From Hyphomonadaceae bacterium (lineage in GTDB: Bacteria > Pseudomonadota > Alphaproteobacteria > Caulobacterales > Aquidulcibacteraceae), in NCBI GenBank assembly GCA_019753105.1, contig JAIELJ010000009.1, forward strand, positions 1 through 64,000: a stretch of 64,000 nucleotides of DNA, in the 5' to 3' direction. A program made the position numbers and the translations under genes. A model generated the notes under the pieces. The model saw only the letters and a program-made list of their open reading frames with translations, was not told where the DNA came from and did not search any database. Positions 42,760-51,284 of the stretch are shown one piece after another. Each line of letters begins with the position of its first letter. Positions within the stretch are counted from its first letter, which is position 1.

Positions 42760-43545
42760 CTAGTGCATGGACGTTTCGCTGTCTTGGCTTACAGCGCGAG
42801 CGCCGCGTTCGGCGATGTCGGCTCCCATGCGCGTGGCCTTATCTGCGACGCCCTGAAGGCCGTCGCGCTCAGCATTGCTCAATGGAGTGGCGCCGCCGAT
42901 AAGCGCGCCCACCGCGAGCGCAATCGCGCCCGCCGCTAAAGGCGTCTCTTGATACATGTCTTGCGCGCGGTGCGACATCTTCGAGGCGCTTGCGCCCAGA
43001 CGCTGGGTTTGGTCCTGCGCGAACTGCGATACATTGGCGGCCGTCTGGCTCATTCTATCACGCACACCGCTTGCGCGGCGTTGAATGCCCTCGACAGTCT
43101 TCGACACGCGCTCCTTGAATTCATGCGCCGCTTCGCCGGCCATTTGCTTCAAGTCGAGCGTTTTTGCATACGCTAGATGCACGCGCTCATTGTACGCGTC
43201 GTCGCTTTCGTTCGCATTGCGCGGCGTGGACCAACGCGCTTCCTCAAGCGAACGGTAGTGCCGTTCGCTGTGCCAATCATCGTGGCTCACGGCGCTGCCG
43301 TTACCGCCACGGTTAAGGAACAGCATGCCAACGCCGGCGGCGATCAGAAGCGTAGGCAGCGGATTCTCTTTGACCTGCGTGCCGAGCTTTGATGCGAACT
43401 GCCCGGCTTGGCCCTGGGCGAGCCCGAGGACTTCGTCGAGCATTTGTCCCGGAGAAAGCTTGCTGCCGAGGGCAGAGAGCGTGTCGTTGAGGCGATGACG
43501 CGACTTGTTGAGGTCGGCTTCGATGCGATCGGTTTCCATACTCAT
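42760..43545 (-). CDS. DUF3618 membrane-stress protein
   Basis: A 261-residue protein. The N-terminal DUF3618 motif is RIEADLNKSRHRLNDTLSALGSKLSPGQMLDEVL. A short helix (NPLPTLLIAAGVGMLFLNR) precedes a long helical, apolipoprotein-like middle (GVRDRMSQTAANVSQFAQDQTQRLGASASKMSHRAQDM) and a second helix (TPLAAGAIALAVGALIGG). Usual partners are holin-X and DUF883-like proteins, as here. It overlaps the holin-like gene by 4 bp. Confidence 0.85.
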   Translation of the reverse strand: MSMETDRIEADLNKSRHRLNDTLSALGSKLSPGQMLDEVLGLAQGQAGQFASKLGTQVKENPLPTLLIAAGVGMLFLNRGGNGSAVSHDDWHSERHYRSLEEARWSTPRNANESDDAYNERVHLAYAKTLDLKQMAGEAAHEFKERVSKTVEGIQRRASGVRDRMSQTAANVSQFAQDQTQRLGASASKMSHRAQDMYQETPLAAGAIALAVGALIGGATPLSNAERDGLQGVADKATRMGADIAERGARAVSQDSETSMH

Positions 43546-43928
43546 GACGTGATCTTTTCCTTGATGGCTCGAAGGTCGCGCGACACCTGCTCGGCCGTGC
43601 GCGGCAAAGAGACGTTGTCGACCGAGGCGGCCTTGAGGCCGGATTTAATGAGGACGTAGGAGAGAACTCCCGCAATGACGGCGCCGATAAGGGCAGCAGC
43701 CCACATCGGCATTGTTTCGCCGAGCGCGTAAGCCAGCGCGAACAATGCGAGTGTCACGGCTGAGCCCGCGAGAACGACGCCTAAGGCTGCACGGGCGACG
43801 CCGCCAACCATGTGCTTTGCGCTCTCAACGGCCTCCGCGCGCGCCAGGCGCAATTCGTTACGCAATAGATCGCCGGCTTGGCTCGCTAGGTCCATTGTAA
43901 GCTCTGGCAGGGTGCGTTCGGCTTGCAT
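43542..43928 (-). CDS. Holin-X-like (DUF1469) membrane protein
   Basis: A 128-residue protein of the putative actinobacterial holin-X / phage-holin superfamily III type. An amphipathic N-terminal region (DLASQAGDLLRNELRLARAEAVESAKHM) is followed by two membrane helices (LGVVLAGSAVTLALFALAYAL, AALIGAVIAGVLSYVLIK) and a charged tail. Despite the family name it is a chromosomal envelope-stress protein; no phage genes are near. Coupled to DUF3618 by a 4-bp overlap. Confidence 0.85.
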   Translation of the reverse strand: MQAERTLPELTMDLASQAGDLLRNELRLARAEAVESAKHMVGGVARAALGVVLAGSAVTLALFALAYALGETMPMWAAALIGAVIAGVLSYVLIKSGLKAASVDNVSLPRTAEQVSRDLRAIKEKITS

Positions 43929-43930
43929 GG

Positions 43931-44383
43931 TTACATGCTCGCCGGACGAGAGGGATCGTCATAACCAGGCGATGCGCCGTCGCTCGCCGCCTCGATCGCG
44001 GTTTTGCCGACGCGCGCGAGCGCAAAGCCAAGCGCCAAGCTGGCGCCGAGGAAAAGCGCCGGCTGGTTACGGGCGAAGCTGTTTAAATCTGCGACGCCGC
44101 CTGAAAGACCACCACCTGCGAGTGAGCGCGTTGCGCGGTCGATGCCATCAGCTGATTTGCGAAGCGCCGTGCCGATCCATGCGTTGTCACCGTCCATTTC
44201 GATGGCGGCGCGGCGCAATGCTTCAGCCGTGCTTTTTGCCGAGGTCGCGAGGCGCTCTGCGCCTTCTTCAACCTTCTCCGTCGCCACTTCTTTAGTGCGA
44301 TCGATCACACTCGCGGCGGAATCTTTGATGCGGCGCGCCGCGTCGTCCGGCGTTGCGCCGGGCATACCATTGGTCGTTTCCAT
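43931..44383 (-). CDS. DUF883-like helical membrane-anchored protein
   Basis: A 150-residue protein. Ser/Ala/Lys-rich helices (AARRIKDSAASVIDRTKEVATEKVEEGAERLATSAKSTAEALR) precede a C-terminal membrane helix (QPALFLGASLALGFALARVG). The build is that of ElaB/YqjD/DUF883 or nutrient-stress-induced proteins; family match is by architecture. ATG 44383 (METTNGMPG) is chosen. It is the first gene of the minus-strand stress operon and lies ~30 bp after a GGAAC-N16-CGTT promoter. Confidence 0.75.
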   Translation of the reverse strand: METTNGMPGATPDDAARRIKDSAASVIDRTKEVATEKVEEGAERLATSAKSTAEALRRAAIEMDGDNAWIGTALRKSADGIDRATRSLAGGGLSGGVADLNSFARNQPALFLGASLALGFALARVGKTAIEAASDGASPGYDDPSRPASM

Positions 44384-44413
44384 AGTGGATGTGTCCTTGT
44401 TAAGTGCGTGGCA

Positions 44414-44438
44414 AACGCCATGCGATCCCGGTCGTTCC
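44414..44438 (-). promoter_or_regulatory. General-stress promoter of the DUF883-like / holin-X / DUF3618 operon
   Basis: Minus strand: GGAAC (44438-44434), 16 bases, CGTT with GTT at 44416-44414. Exact match to the EcfG consensus, ~31 bp before ATG 44383. Confidence 0.75.
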
Positions 44439-44508
44439 GGCGCGATCGACCGTGCACTGCTAATAGGCGCCGGTTGCAACATGCGCGCACTCAGCTACCG
44501 CGCACCGC

Positions 44509-44533
44509 GGAACGACGCCGCAGCGAGGCCGTT
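44509..44533 (+). promoter_or_regulatory. General-stress promoter of the FAD oxidoreductase gene
   Basis: Plus strand: GGAAC (44509-44513), 16 bases, CGTT with GTT at 44531-44533. It is ~80 bp before GTG 44614 and divergent from the promoter at 44414-44438. Confidence 0.65.
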
Positions 44534-44613
44534 GCATGCTCACCAGTTCGCGATGTCCGGAGGCGCTATCGCCTGCAACAACTGCGCTGCGCTAGAAGTG
44601 CGAGAATACACCA

Positions 44614-45852
44614 GTGCTTTTGACTGACCGACTGGATCTGCGTGGCGGCACAAATTGCTGGCGCGAGGAAAAGAAGCCGGACGCATCAGACGATCTGCCC
44701 AGCGCAGCCGACGTGGTGGTTATTGGCGCCGGCGTAATGGGAGCGATGGTCGCTGAGCGCTTAGCGCGGCGTGGGCGTGAGGTCGTCGTCCTAGACCGCC
44801 GGGCGCCTGCAACTGGTGCGACGGCTGCTTCTACAGCGCTCGTGATGTGGGGAGCGGACACGCCGCTGACCCATCTCACGCACATGGTCGGTCAAGACGA
44901 GGCATTCGCGCGCTGGCGATCTGTCTTCCAAGCTGTGAGCGCGTTGGATCGGCTGATCCAGAAGCGCGGCATAGCATGTGGATGGATAGCGCGGCCCGAA
45001 CTCTATTTGGCGGGCAATGTGCTTAATCGGGATGATCTGGCAGCTGAAGGATCGCTTCGCCGCGCCGCGGGGCTTCCGTCCGATTACCTGGAGGGTGGAG
45101 CGGTTTCCGAGCGCTTTCAAATTGCTGAGCGTCCGGCGTTGCTCTCCGGCGGAAGCTATGAGGTCGATCCTGTCGCACTCACGCGCGGTTTGCTCAAATC
45201 CGCACGCGCGGCGGGGGCCACAGTCACATTTCCGGCTAATGTCGAGCGGCTGGAACAATCGGGCTCTGGCGTCGGCGTGATCTGCGACAAGGGCGACCGT
45301 ATCGAGGCAAGTCATGTCGTGCTGGCGAGTGGCTATGAAGCGGCGCGCCTCATCTTGCCTGAACACTTTTCATTGTCGTCAAGTTTCGCGATCGCCAGCA
45401 AGGTGGGTACAGCGCCTGCTTGGGGCGAGAATGCGCTGATATGGGAGGCGTCTGATCCTTATCTCTACACACGCGCCACATCCGATGGGCGTGTCATCGT
45501 TGGTGGTGAGGACGAAGACTTTGTTGATGCGGACAAGCGCGATGGCATGATCGCGCGAAAGGCCGCCAGTCTTGAGACAAAGGCAGCGGCAATGTTGGCG
45601 CGCACGGACATCGAGTTCGACTGCGCATGGGCGGCGACATTCGGGAGCTCGCCTGACGGGCTGCCGGCGATTGGCCACGCACGGAATATGGACAAGGTTT
45701 ATCTTGCTTACGGCTTTGGCGGCAATGGCGTCACCTTCGCGTCGCTGGGCGCGCAGATCATCGAGGGTATACTAGAGGGCACGCCATCGGCTGCCGCTGC
45801 TGGCTTCGATCCATATCGCGTGATGCAGTCGAATAAGGCGCGAGGCGCTTAG
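44614..45852 (+). CDS. FAD-dependent oxidoreductase (DAO family)
   Basis: A 412-residue flavoprotein. The dinucleotide motif DVVVIGAGVMGAMVAERLARRGREVVVLDRRAPATGATAAS is near residue 33-75. A second GGGA-like region is HVVLASGYEAARL and the C-terminal ATFGSSPDGLPAIGHARNMDKVYLAYGFGGNG closes the FAD site. The family includes D-amino-acid, glycine and sarcosine oxidases; the substrate is unknown. Start GTG 44614. It is followed by a VOC gene 64 bp later. Confidence 0.86.
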   Translation: MLLTDRLDLRGGTNCWREEKKPDASDDLPSAADVVVIGAGVMGAMVAERLARRGREVVVLDRRAPATGATAASTALVMWGADTPLTHLTHMVGQDEAFARWRSVFQAVSALDRLIQKRGIACGWIARPELYLAGNVLNRDDLAAEGSLRRAAGLPSDYLEGGAVSERFQIAERPALLSGGSYEVDPVALTRGLLKSARAAGATVTFPANVERLEQSGSGVGVICDKGDRIEASHVVLASGYEAARLILPEHFSLSSSFAIASKVGTAPAWGENALIWEASDPYLYTRATSDGRVIVGGEDEDFVDADKRDGMIARKAASLETKAAAMLARTDIEFDCAWAATFGSSPDGLPAIGHARNMDKVYLAYGFGGNGVTFASLGAQIIEGILEGTPSAAAAGFDPYRVMQSNKARGA

Positions 45853-45916
45853 ACGCGTGACAGGCACCAGCTGGTTTCGTGTAAGAGTTGGCGCGACTCA
45901 AACCGAGGAGGTGCTG

Positions 45917-46300
45917 ATGTCGGTCGTGGGAAATTCCGCAACGCCAATGGCGTTTGTCTATGTCACCGATCGGGCGCGGTCGCTGGCGTTCTACCGCGAT
46001 ACGCTGGGCCTCACGCTGAAGAGCGAAGACCCATACGGCGATATCTTCGATCTTGGCGGCGCACGGATGCGCACAACCGCAATCCCCGATCATCACGCCT
46101 CACAGCATCCGGTCGTCGGCTGGAACGTGACCGACATCGAAGCAGTCGCGCGCACGCTGCTCGATCGCGGCGTCGCCATGACGCGCTTCCCCGGCATGCC
46201 GACGGATGAATTGGGCGTCTGGTCTTCGCCCGACGGCAAATCGAAACTCGCCTTCTTCGCCGACCCCGATGGAAACTTCGTGTGTCTGTCGGAAGGCTAG
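45917..46300 (+). CDS. VOC-family protein
   Basis: A 127-residue glyoxalase-fold protein (FVYVTDRARSLAFYRDTLGLTL at the N-terminus and KLAFFADPDGNFVCLSEG at the end). ATG 45917 is preceded by GAGGAGGTG, a strong ribosome-binding site. Metal-binding His positions are partly conserved (HHASQHPVVGW). Probably co-transcribed with the FAD oxidoreductase; substrate unknown. Confidence 0.85.
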   Translation: MSVVGNSATPMAFVYVTDRARSLAFYRDTLGLTLKSEDPYGDIFDLGGARMRTTAIPDHHASQHPVVGWNVTDIEAVARTLLDRGVAMTRFPGMPTDELGVWSSPDGKSKLAFFADPDGNFVCLSEG

Positions 46301-46354
46301 AGCGCGCAGTGATGGCGTGAGCCATCCGAAGCTCGCAGGTGGAGAGCGAAGTCC

Positions 46355-46394
46355 TCCTTCGCCAAGCTCCTACGCGCGCTTCGCGAGCGAAGGA
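46355..46394 (-). other. Inverted repeat at the 3' side of tRNA-Pro
   Basis: TCCTTCGC (46355-46362) and GCGAAGGA (46387-46394) form a perfect 8-bp inverted repeat ending directly at the tRNA CCA. Possibly a tRNA 3'-trailer or termination structure. Confidence 0.4.
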
Positions 46395-46472
46395 TGGTCG
46401 GAGCGGCGGGATTCGAACCCACGACCCCCTGTCCCCCAGACAGGTGCGCTAACCGGGCTGCGCCACGCTCCG
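46395..46472 (-). tRNA. tRNA-Pro(GGG)
   Basis: On the minus strand a full cloverleaf is visible. The acceptor stem CGGAGCG pairs with CGCTCCG, followed by discriminator A and an encoded CCA. The anticodon stem CCTGT/ACAGG holds the loop CTGGGGG, giving anticodon GGG. The T arm contains GTTCGAATC. It sits alone between the VOC gene and otsA; no integrase or attachment-site duplication is next to it. Confidence 0.97.
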
Positions 46473-46512
46473 ATGCCGGTATCCCCGCGCCCGGAAGCGC
46501 GGAGGCGCCTCT

Positions 46513-47943
46513 CTAGCCGTCCTTGCTCGCTGCCGCAATGCGGGGACGGGGCGGTTTGCGGCCCTGATCCCGGGCTTCGTGCAGCGCTGCGACGAAAGAA
46601 TCCCGCCAGGCGTTCACATCGTCGCGCTCTACCCCGTCCATTAGCGCGCGCCAGCGGCGGCGGCGTTCGTCAAGCGGCATCTTGAGTGCGCGTTTGACCG
46701 CGTCGGCGACGTCCTCTTGGCTGAACGGATTGACGATCAGCGCATCGCGCATCTGCCAGGCCGCACCCGCGAAGCGCGAGAGCACCAGCACGCCTGGGTC
46801 GGCTTCATCTTGGGCAGCGACGAATTCCTTGGCGACGAGGTTCATGCCGTCGCGTAGGGGCGTCACAAGCGCTACGTCAGCGGCGCGATAAATGCCTGCG
46901 AGTTCTTCACGCGAGTGCATACGGTGGACGTTGCGGATCGGGATCCAGTCCATCTCGGCGTGCGCGCCGTTGATGCGGCCCGAAAGCGCATCGAGGCGCG
47001 CGATCATGTCCTGGTAGGCCCCGACTTCGCTGCGCGTGTAGGTGGAGATCTGGAGCAGGAAGATTTTGCGCCGCAGCTCTTTGTTCTCGTTGAGCAGTCG
47101 CTCATAGGCGAGCAGGCGCTCATCAATGCCCTTGGAATAGTCGAGACGATCAACGCCGAGCAGCATTTTCCGTCCGGCCTTGCTCTCGACGAGACGATCG
47201 TAGCTCTCTTTTGCAGGCTCAGACGCGCCGAGCGATTTGAATGCTTCCGCGTCGATGCCGATCGGAAAGGCGCCGGGGCGTACGGTGCGGCCGAAGGCGG
47301 TGATGCGGCCATCGGAGAGCGTCATGCCGTCAGCGTCATGGATAACGTAGCTTTGGAAGGCGTTCTTCCATTCCTCGGTGTGAAAGCCGATCACGTCATA
47401 GTGGAAGAGTGATTCAACCAGTTGGCGGTGACGCGGCAGGGTGAGGATCAGTTCGCGTGCGGGCCATGGAATATGTAGGAAGAAGCCGATCGCGTTCTTG
47501 ACGCCGCGCTCGCGCAATTCGCGGCCGAGCGGGATCAGGTGATAGTCCTGAATCCAGACGATGTCGTCGGGGCCGATGAGTGGCAGCAGCGTGTCGGCGA
47601 AGCGCTTGTTGACGCGCGCATAGGCCTCGCCGAAAGAGCGCTCGTACTGGGTGAGATCGATGCGATAGTGGAAGAGCGGCCAAAGCGTGCGGTTGGCGTA
47701 ACCGTTATAATACTCCTCGATATCCTGTGCTTCGAGATCGATCGTGGCGACGGTGACGTCGTTCTCGCGCTGCATTGAGATCTGGCCGGTGAATTCCTCG
47801 GTCGCGTTGCCGCTCCAGCCAAACCAAATGCCGCTCGACTGGCGCAATGCGGCCGAGATCGCCATAGCGAGGCCGCCCTGGCTGGACGCGCCCTCCGGTG
47901 CGGCTTTTGAGATGCGGTTGGAAACGACGATCAAACGGCTCAA
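46513..47943 (-). CDS. otsA: Trehalose-6-phosphate synthase
   Basis: A 476-residue GT20 enzyme making trehalose-6-phosphate from UDP-glucose and glucose-6-phosphate. [11 protein letters not shown] at the N-terminus, IWFGWSG, IWIQDYHL-like [48 protein letters not shown] and [17 protein letters not shown] are family blocks. The start is TTG 47943, overlapping the GH15 stop as TTGA; an upstream frame would run into GH15. Last gene of the otsB-GH15-otsA operon. Trehalose is a stress protectant. Confidence 0.95.
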   Translation of the reverse strand: MSRLIVVSNRISKAAPEGASSQGGLAMAISAALRQSSGIWFGWSGNATEEFTGQISMQRENDVTVATIDLEAQDIEEYYNGYANRTLWPLFHYRIDLTQYERSFGEAYARVNKRFADTLLPLIGPDDIVWIQDYHLIPLGRELRERGVKNAIGFFLHIPWPARELILTLPRHRQLVESLFHYDVIGFHTEEWKNAFQSYVIHDADGMTLSDGRITAFGRTVRPGAFPIGIDAEAFKSLGASEPAKESYDRLVESKAGRKMLLGVDRLDYSKGIDERLLAYERLLNENKELRRKIFLLQISTYTRSEVGAYQDMIARLDALSGRINGAHAEMDWIPIRNVHRMHSREELAGIYRAADVALVTPLRDGMNLVAKEFVAAQDEADPGVLVLSRFAGAAWQMRDALIVNPFSQEDVADAVKRALKMPLDERRRRWRALMDGVERDDVNAWRDSFVAALHEARDQGRKPPRPRIAAASKDG

Positions 47944-49736
47944 CGAACAGCACTCCAGGGTTTGCTCAAGAGGACGGCGCAATTGATGAGGCCCGCCAGC
48001 GAATAGGTTTGCGGGTAGTTGCCCCACGGCGCGCCTGTGGCGAGATCGCTGTCTTCGGAGAGAAGCCCGGCGTGCGTGCGGCGCGCGAGCATCGCTTCGA
48101 AGAGGCGGCGCGCTTCGTCTTTCTGGCCAACGAGGTAGAGCGCTTCGATCAGCCAGAAGGTGCAGAAGTTGAACGCCGTCTCCGGGCGGCCGAAATCGTC
48201 TTCGTCAGCATAGCGCAAGACATGATCGCCGCGCTGCAGCTCTTTCTGCAGCGCTTTCAATGTTGCGGCGAAGCGCGGATCGTCGGCCTTGAGGAAGCGC
48301 GTGTCGAGCATTTGCAGAAGGCTTGCGTCCATCTCACTGCCACCGAGCGTTGCGGCGTAGCGGCCAAGGTCTGCGTTCCAGGCTTGAGTTTCGATGGTCG
48401 TGCGAATTTCTCCGGCGCGCTTGCGCCAGAATTGCTCACGATCGGCCAGACCAAGATGCGCCGCCGCGCCCGCAAGGCGCTCACATGCAGCCCAACACAT
48501 GAGGACGGAATAGGTGTGTGTTGCCGCACGGGTGCGGAATTCCCAGAGGCCGGCGTCGGGCTTTAGATGCACGTTATACGCACGCTCGCCGACAGATTCG
48601 AGTGCGTAGAAGTCGTCGAGCACGGGCGGGCGCAGTAGGCGTGTGTCGTAGAAGGCCTGCGCAGCGGACAGGACGATCTGGCCATACACATCGTGCTGAT
48701 GGTGTTCGTGCGCCTGGTTGCCAACGCGGATTGGGCCCATGCCGGCAAAGCCGGGGAGGGATGCGATTTCCGCTTCTTGCAGGATTGGCTCGCGCCCGAC
48801 GCCGTAGAGCGGCTGGATGCGGCCGCTCGGCGTTGCGTCGATGATGTTGCGCAGATAGCCGAGATAGCCTTCGAGGATATCGGCAGCGCCTAAACGCGTC
48901 AGCGCCTGCACTGTGTAATAGGCATCGCGCAGCCAGCAGAAGCGATAGTCCCAGTTGCGGCCGCTATTCGGCGCCTCGGGAATGGATGTCGTCATCGCCG
49001 CGACAATGGCGCCGGTTTCTTCATGCACGCAGAGCTTCAGCGTAATGGCGGCGCGGATGACGTCGGCTTGCCATTCAAGCGGCGTCGCCAGTGTGCGCGA
49101 CCAACGTTGCCAATAGAACCGCGTGTGCTCGTACATGGCGCGGATTTCGGTCCGCAGATCGTCACCGAACGGCTCATCGGGGCCGAAGAAGAAGACATGT
49201 TCCTGCTCAAGGCGGAAGTCGCGTGACTCATAGACATTAGAAATCGGCAGCGACGTAGAAAGTCGCATCATGCCCGGCACGCGATAGCGCATGTGGTTCG
49301 AGCCGGAGGTGAACTCGGCCGGACGCGAGCCCCACTCGATCGTCGGCTTCAAGCGCATGCGCAAGCGCGGCGCACCGTTGATCGGGCGCACGATGCGCGC
49401 ATAGGCGTTCGGCCGATAGGTCCGGTGATGACGGCGATAGCGCGGGCAGAAGTCGATGATCTCGACGGCGGCGCCGCGTTTGTCGGTAAGCGTGGTGATC
49501 AGAATTGCCGTGTTGCGCTCGTAGCGCTGCTCAGAAGCAACTTGATCGATCAGATCAATCGCCCACATGCCTTCTGTGGATGCATCGCCAGGATCGCGCC
49601 CGGACATGAGCGCGCTGAACATCGGATCGCCATCGATACGCGGCACGCACGCCCAGACGTAGCGTCCTTGGCGGTCAATGAGCGCGCTGACGGCGCAATT
49701 GCCGATCGGCGCGAGATCGAGATCGCGATAGCTCAT
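47940..49736 (-). CDS. Glycoside hydrolase family 15 protein (glucoamylase or trehalase-like)
   Basis: A 598-residue protein. An N-terminal beta-sandwich (LAPIGNCAVSALIDRQGRYVWACVPRIDGDPMFSALM) precedes the (alpha/alpha)6 catalytic barrel (GRNWDYRFCWLRDAYYTVQALTRLG with a likely catalytic Glu/Asp, and AFNFCTFWLIEALYLVGQKDEA later). GH15 includes glucoamylase, glucodextranase and bacterial trehalases. Lying between otsB and otsA, with overlaps on both sides, it may hydrolyse trehalose or a glucan that feeds it; the substrate is not resolved. Confidence 0.88.
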   Translation of the reverse strand: MSYRDLDLAPIGNCAVSALIDRQGRYVWACVPRIDGDPMFSALMSGRDPGDASTEGMWAIDLIDQVASEQRYERNTAILITTLTDKRGAAVEIIDFCPRYRRHHRTYRPNAYARIVRPINGAPRLRMRLKPTIEWGSRPAEFTSGSNHMRYRVPGMMRLSTSLPISNVYESRDFRLEQEHVFFFGPDEPFGDDLRTEIRAMYEHTRFYWQRWSRTLATPLEWQADVIRAAITLKLCVHEETGAIVAAMTTSIPEAPNSGRNWDYRFCWLRDAYYTVQALTRLGAADILEGYLGYLRNIIDATPSGRIQPLYGVGREPILQEAEIASLPGFAGMGPIRVGNQAHEHHQHDVYGQIVLSAAQAFYDTRLLRPPVLDDFYALESVGERAYNVHLKPDAGLWEFRTRAATHTYSVLMCWAACERLAGAAAHLGLADREQFWRKRAGEIRTTIETQAWNADLGRYAATLGGSEMDASLLQMLDTRFLKADDPRFAATLKALQKELQRGDHVLRYADEDDFGRPETAFNFCTFWLIEALYLVGQKDEARRLFEAMLARRTHAGLLSEDSDLATGAPWGNYPQTYSLAGLINCAVLLSKPWSAVR

Positions 49737-50503
49737 CAGGCAGGTCCGTTAATGCTCGCTTGCAGCCAAGCGGCGACACTTGCGGGATCATCGAGGCCGA
49801 ACGCAGCGGCGCTGTCGCGCCGGTTGCCGACAAGAACACCGAAGCCGCCGAGCTTGGCGGCGCTGGCGAAGGCGTCTTCGTCGGTGACGTCGTCGCCCAC
49901 CGCGATAGCGCGACGGCCAGAGAAGGGCGCTTGGCGCATGAACGCTTCGAGCGCGTCGCCCTTGGTCTGTTCGCCGGCGATGAGTTCGACCACCATTTGG
50001 CCTCTCATCACGCGCAGGCCATGCGCGGCCGCAATCTCTTCCGCTCCGGCGTGCACCTCTGCTGCGAGTTCGGGCGAATGGCGATAGTGCAGGGCGAGGC
50101 TTGCGCGCTTGTCTTCGATCAGGAGTTGGAGACGTGAAGCGAGTGCATAAGCGTCCGCGCGCGCGGCCCAGACGGGGCCGTTATCGTTTGACCATTGCAC
50201 GGTGCTGGCGACGGGCGTCTTGAACTCCGCGCCGTGGACGCCAGCGATTGTGCCGAGCGCGCCCTTTAGAATGTCGTCGGCGTCGGCGACTGTGCGACCC
50301 GTGATAACGGCGCACGCGCCATCGAGTTGAATGGAGAGTTCGCGCAAGAGCGAGAGCAGCTCAACGCTAGCGGAAACAGCGCTAGGATGGTCGGCGATTT
50401 CCAACAGCGTGCCGTCAAGGTCCAGAAAAAGTGCGTCGCCGTGCGGCTGCAGCAGCGGCGGGTGGTGACGCGAAGACCCTGTTGTCATGAATGTCGGACG
50501 CAT
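49736..50503 (-). CDS. otsB: Trehalose-6-phosphate phosphatase
   Basis: A 255-residue HAD phosphatase releasing trehalose. The HAD motifs are DALFLDLDGTLLEI (catalytic Asp pair), VITGRT, and the metal Asp set in AIAVGDDVTDEDAF. GVHGAEFKT and HYRHSPE are family features. ATG 50503 is favoured by GAGGAG upstream; ATG 50488 is an alternative. First gene of the otsB-GH15-otsA operon, with an exact general-stress promoter about 75 bp upstream. Confidence 0.93.
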   Translation of the reverse strand: MRPTFMTTGSSRHHPPLLQPHGDALFLDLDGTLLEIADHPSAVSASVELLSLLRELSIQLDGACAVITGRTVADADDILKGALGTIAGVHGAEFKTPVASTVQWSNDNGPVWAARADAYALASRLQLLIEDKRASLALHYRHSPELAAEVHAGAEEIAAAHGLRVMRGQMVVELIAGEQTKGDALEAFMRQAPFSGRRAIAVGDDVTDEDAFASAAKLGGFGVLVGNRRDSAAAFGLDDPASVAAWLQASINGPA

Positions 50504-50577
50504 ACGCTCCTCAATGAGCGACGGCCTTGTGGCGCAAGAACACCCCGAACTCGCATTGGCGCGACGCAGCCGGGATA

Positions 50578-50602
50578 AACGCGCTCGCACCGCGAGAGTT
50601 CC
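50578..50602 (-). promoter_or_regulatory. General-stress promoter of the trehalose operon
   Basis: Minus strand: GGAAC (50602-50598), 16 bases, CGTT with GTT at 50580-50578. Exact EcfG-type match, ~75 bp before ATG 50503. Confidence 0.75.
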
Positions 50603-50698
50603 AACTGAAGTGAGGAAAAAAAGTTGCGCCAAAGTGCGGCGTCTGCCTCGGCTGACACAGATTGGCGCCGCCATCACGCCAACGCGACACACCTCCTC

Positions 50699-50723
50699 AG
50701 AACGGGTTCAGTGGCCGCGCGTT
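50699..50723 (+). promoter_or_regulatory. Weak general-stress-like promoter of the RcnB-like gene
   Basis: Plus strand: AGAAC (50699-50703), 16 bases, CGTT with GTT at 50721-50723. One mismatch at the first -35 base. About 50 bp before ATG 50773. Confidence 0.4.
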
Positions 50724-50772
50724 AGTTTTTCAGCATCGAGATCAGCAAGTCTCGTCACTGAGGAGCAAGACT

Positions 50773-51249
50773 ATGAAACGCTATGCAATTGCTGCTGTCG
50801 CCGCGTTGACGCTGGTCGGCCCGCTCGCGGGTACGGCTGCCGCACAAACCCGACGTGACGTCCGTGAAGAACGCCAAGATGTTCGCGAAGCACAACGTGA
50901 TGTTCGCGACGCTCGCCGCGACCTTCGCGAAGAGCGCCGTGATGTCCGCCAAGCACAGCGCTGGAACCAGCGCACGCACAATGGCTATTATCTCGGCAAC
51001 CGCTTCTATTACGGACAGCCGTCGTATCAACACATGCAACGCCGCGACTATCGCCCGGCGTGGCAGAACTGGCGCCGCGGCGACCGTCTCTCGCAGTACC
51101 ATCGCTCGCAATATCGCGAAGTCGATTGGCGCCGTGAGCGTCTGCGTCAACCGCCGCGCGGCTACCACTATGTCCGCGACGATCGCGGCGAAGTTCTTCT
51201 GGTCGGTATCGCGACCGGCGTCATCCTGAGCATCTTGCTCAGCCAATAA
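50773..51249 (+). CDS. RcnB-family periplasmic protein with charged heptad repeats
   Basis: A 158-residue exported protein. The signal peptide ends AGTAAAQ. Residues ~25-60 are five Arg/Asp/Glu heptad-like units of the DVREAQR type, a probable charged coiled coil or single helix. The rest is the RcnB/YohN-like domain (YRPAWQNWRRGDRLSQY..., RQPPRGYHYVRDDRGEVLLVG) ending in a hydrophobic helix. RcnB of Escherichia coli is a periplasmic Ni/Co homeostasis protein; whether this one binds metal is unknown. AGGAG lies upstream; a terminator follows. Confidence 0.83.
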   Translation: MKRYAIAAVAALTLVGPLAGTAAAQTRRDVREERQDVREAQRDVRDARRDLREERRDVRQAQRWNQRTHNGYYLGNRFYYGQPSYQHMQRRDYRPAWQNWRRGDRLSQYHRSQYREVDWRRERLRQPPRGYHYVRDDRGEVLLVGIATGVILSILLSQ

Positions 51250-51284
51250 CGGCCAGGGAGATGAAAGTTCGCTTCGATGAAGCC

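Noticed and set aside
42760-44383. Prophage or lysis cassette suggested by the holin-like protein
   Set aside because: No endolysin, capsid, tail, portal or integrase gene; the trio is a known chromosomal envelope-stress group.
46395-46472. tRNA-Pro as an integration site of an island
   Set aside because: No repeated 3' end and no integrase nearby; the flanks are ordinary genes.
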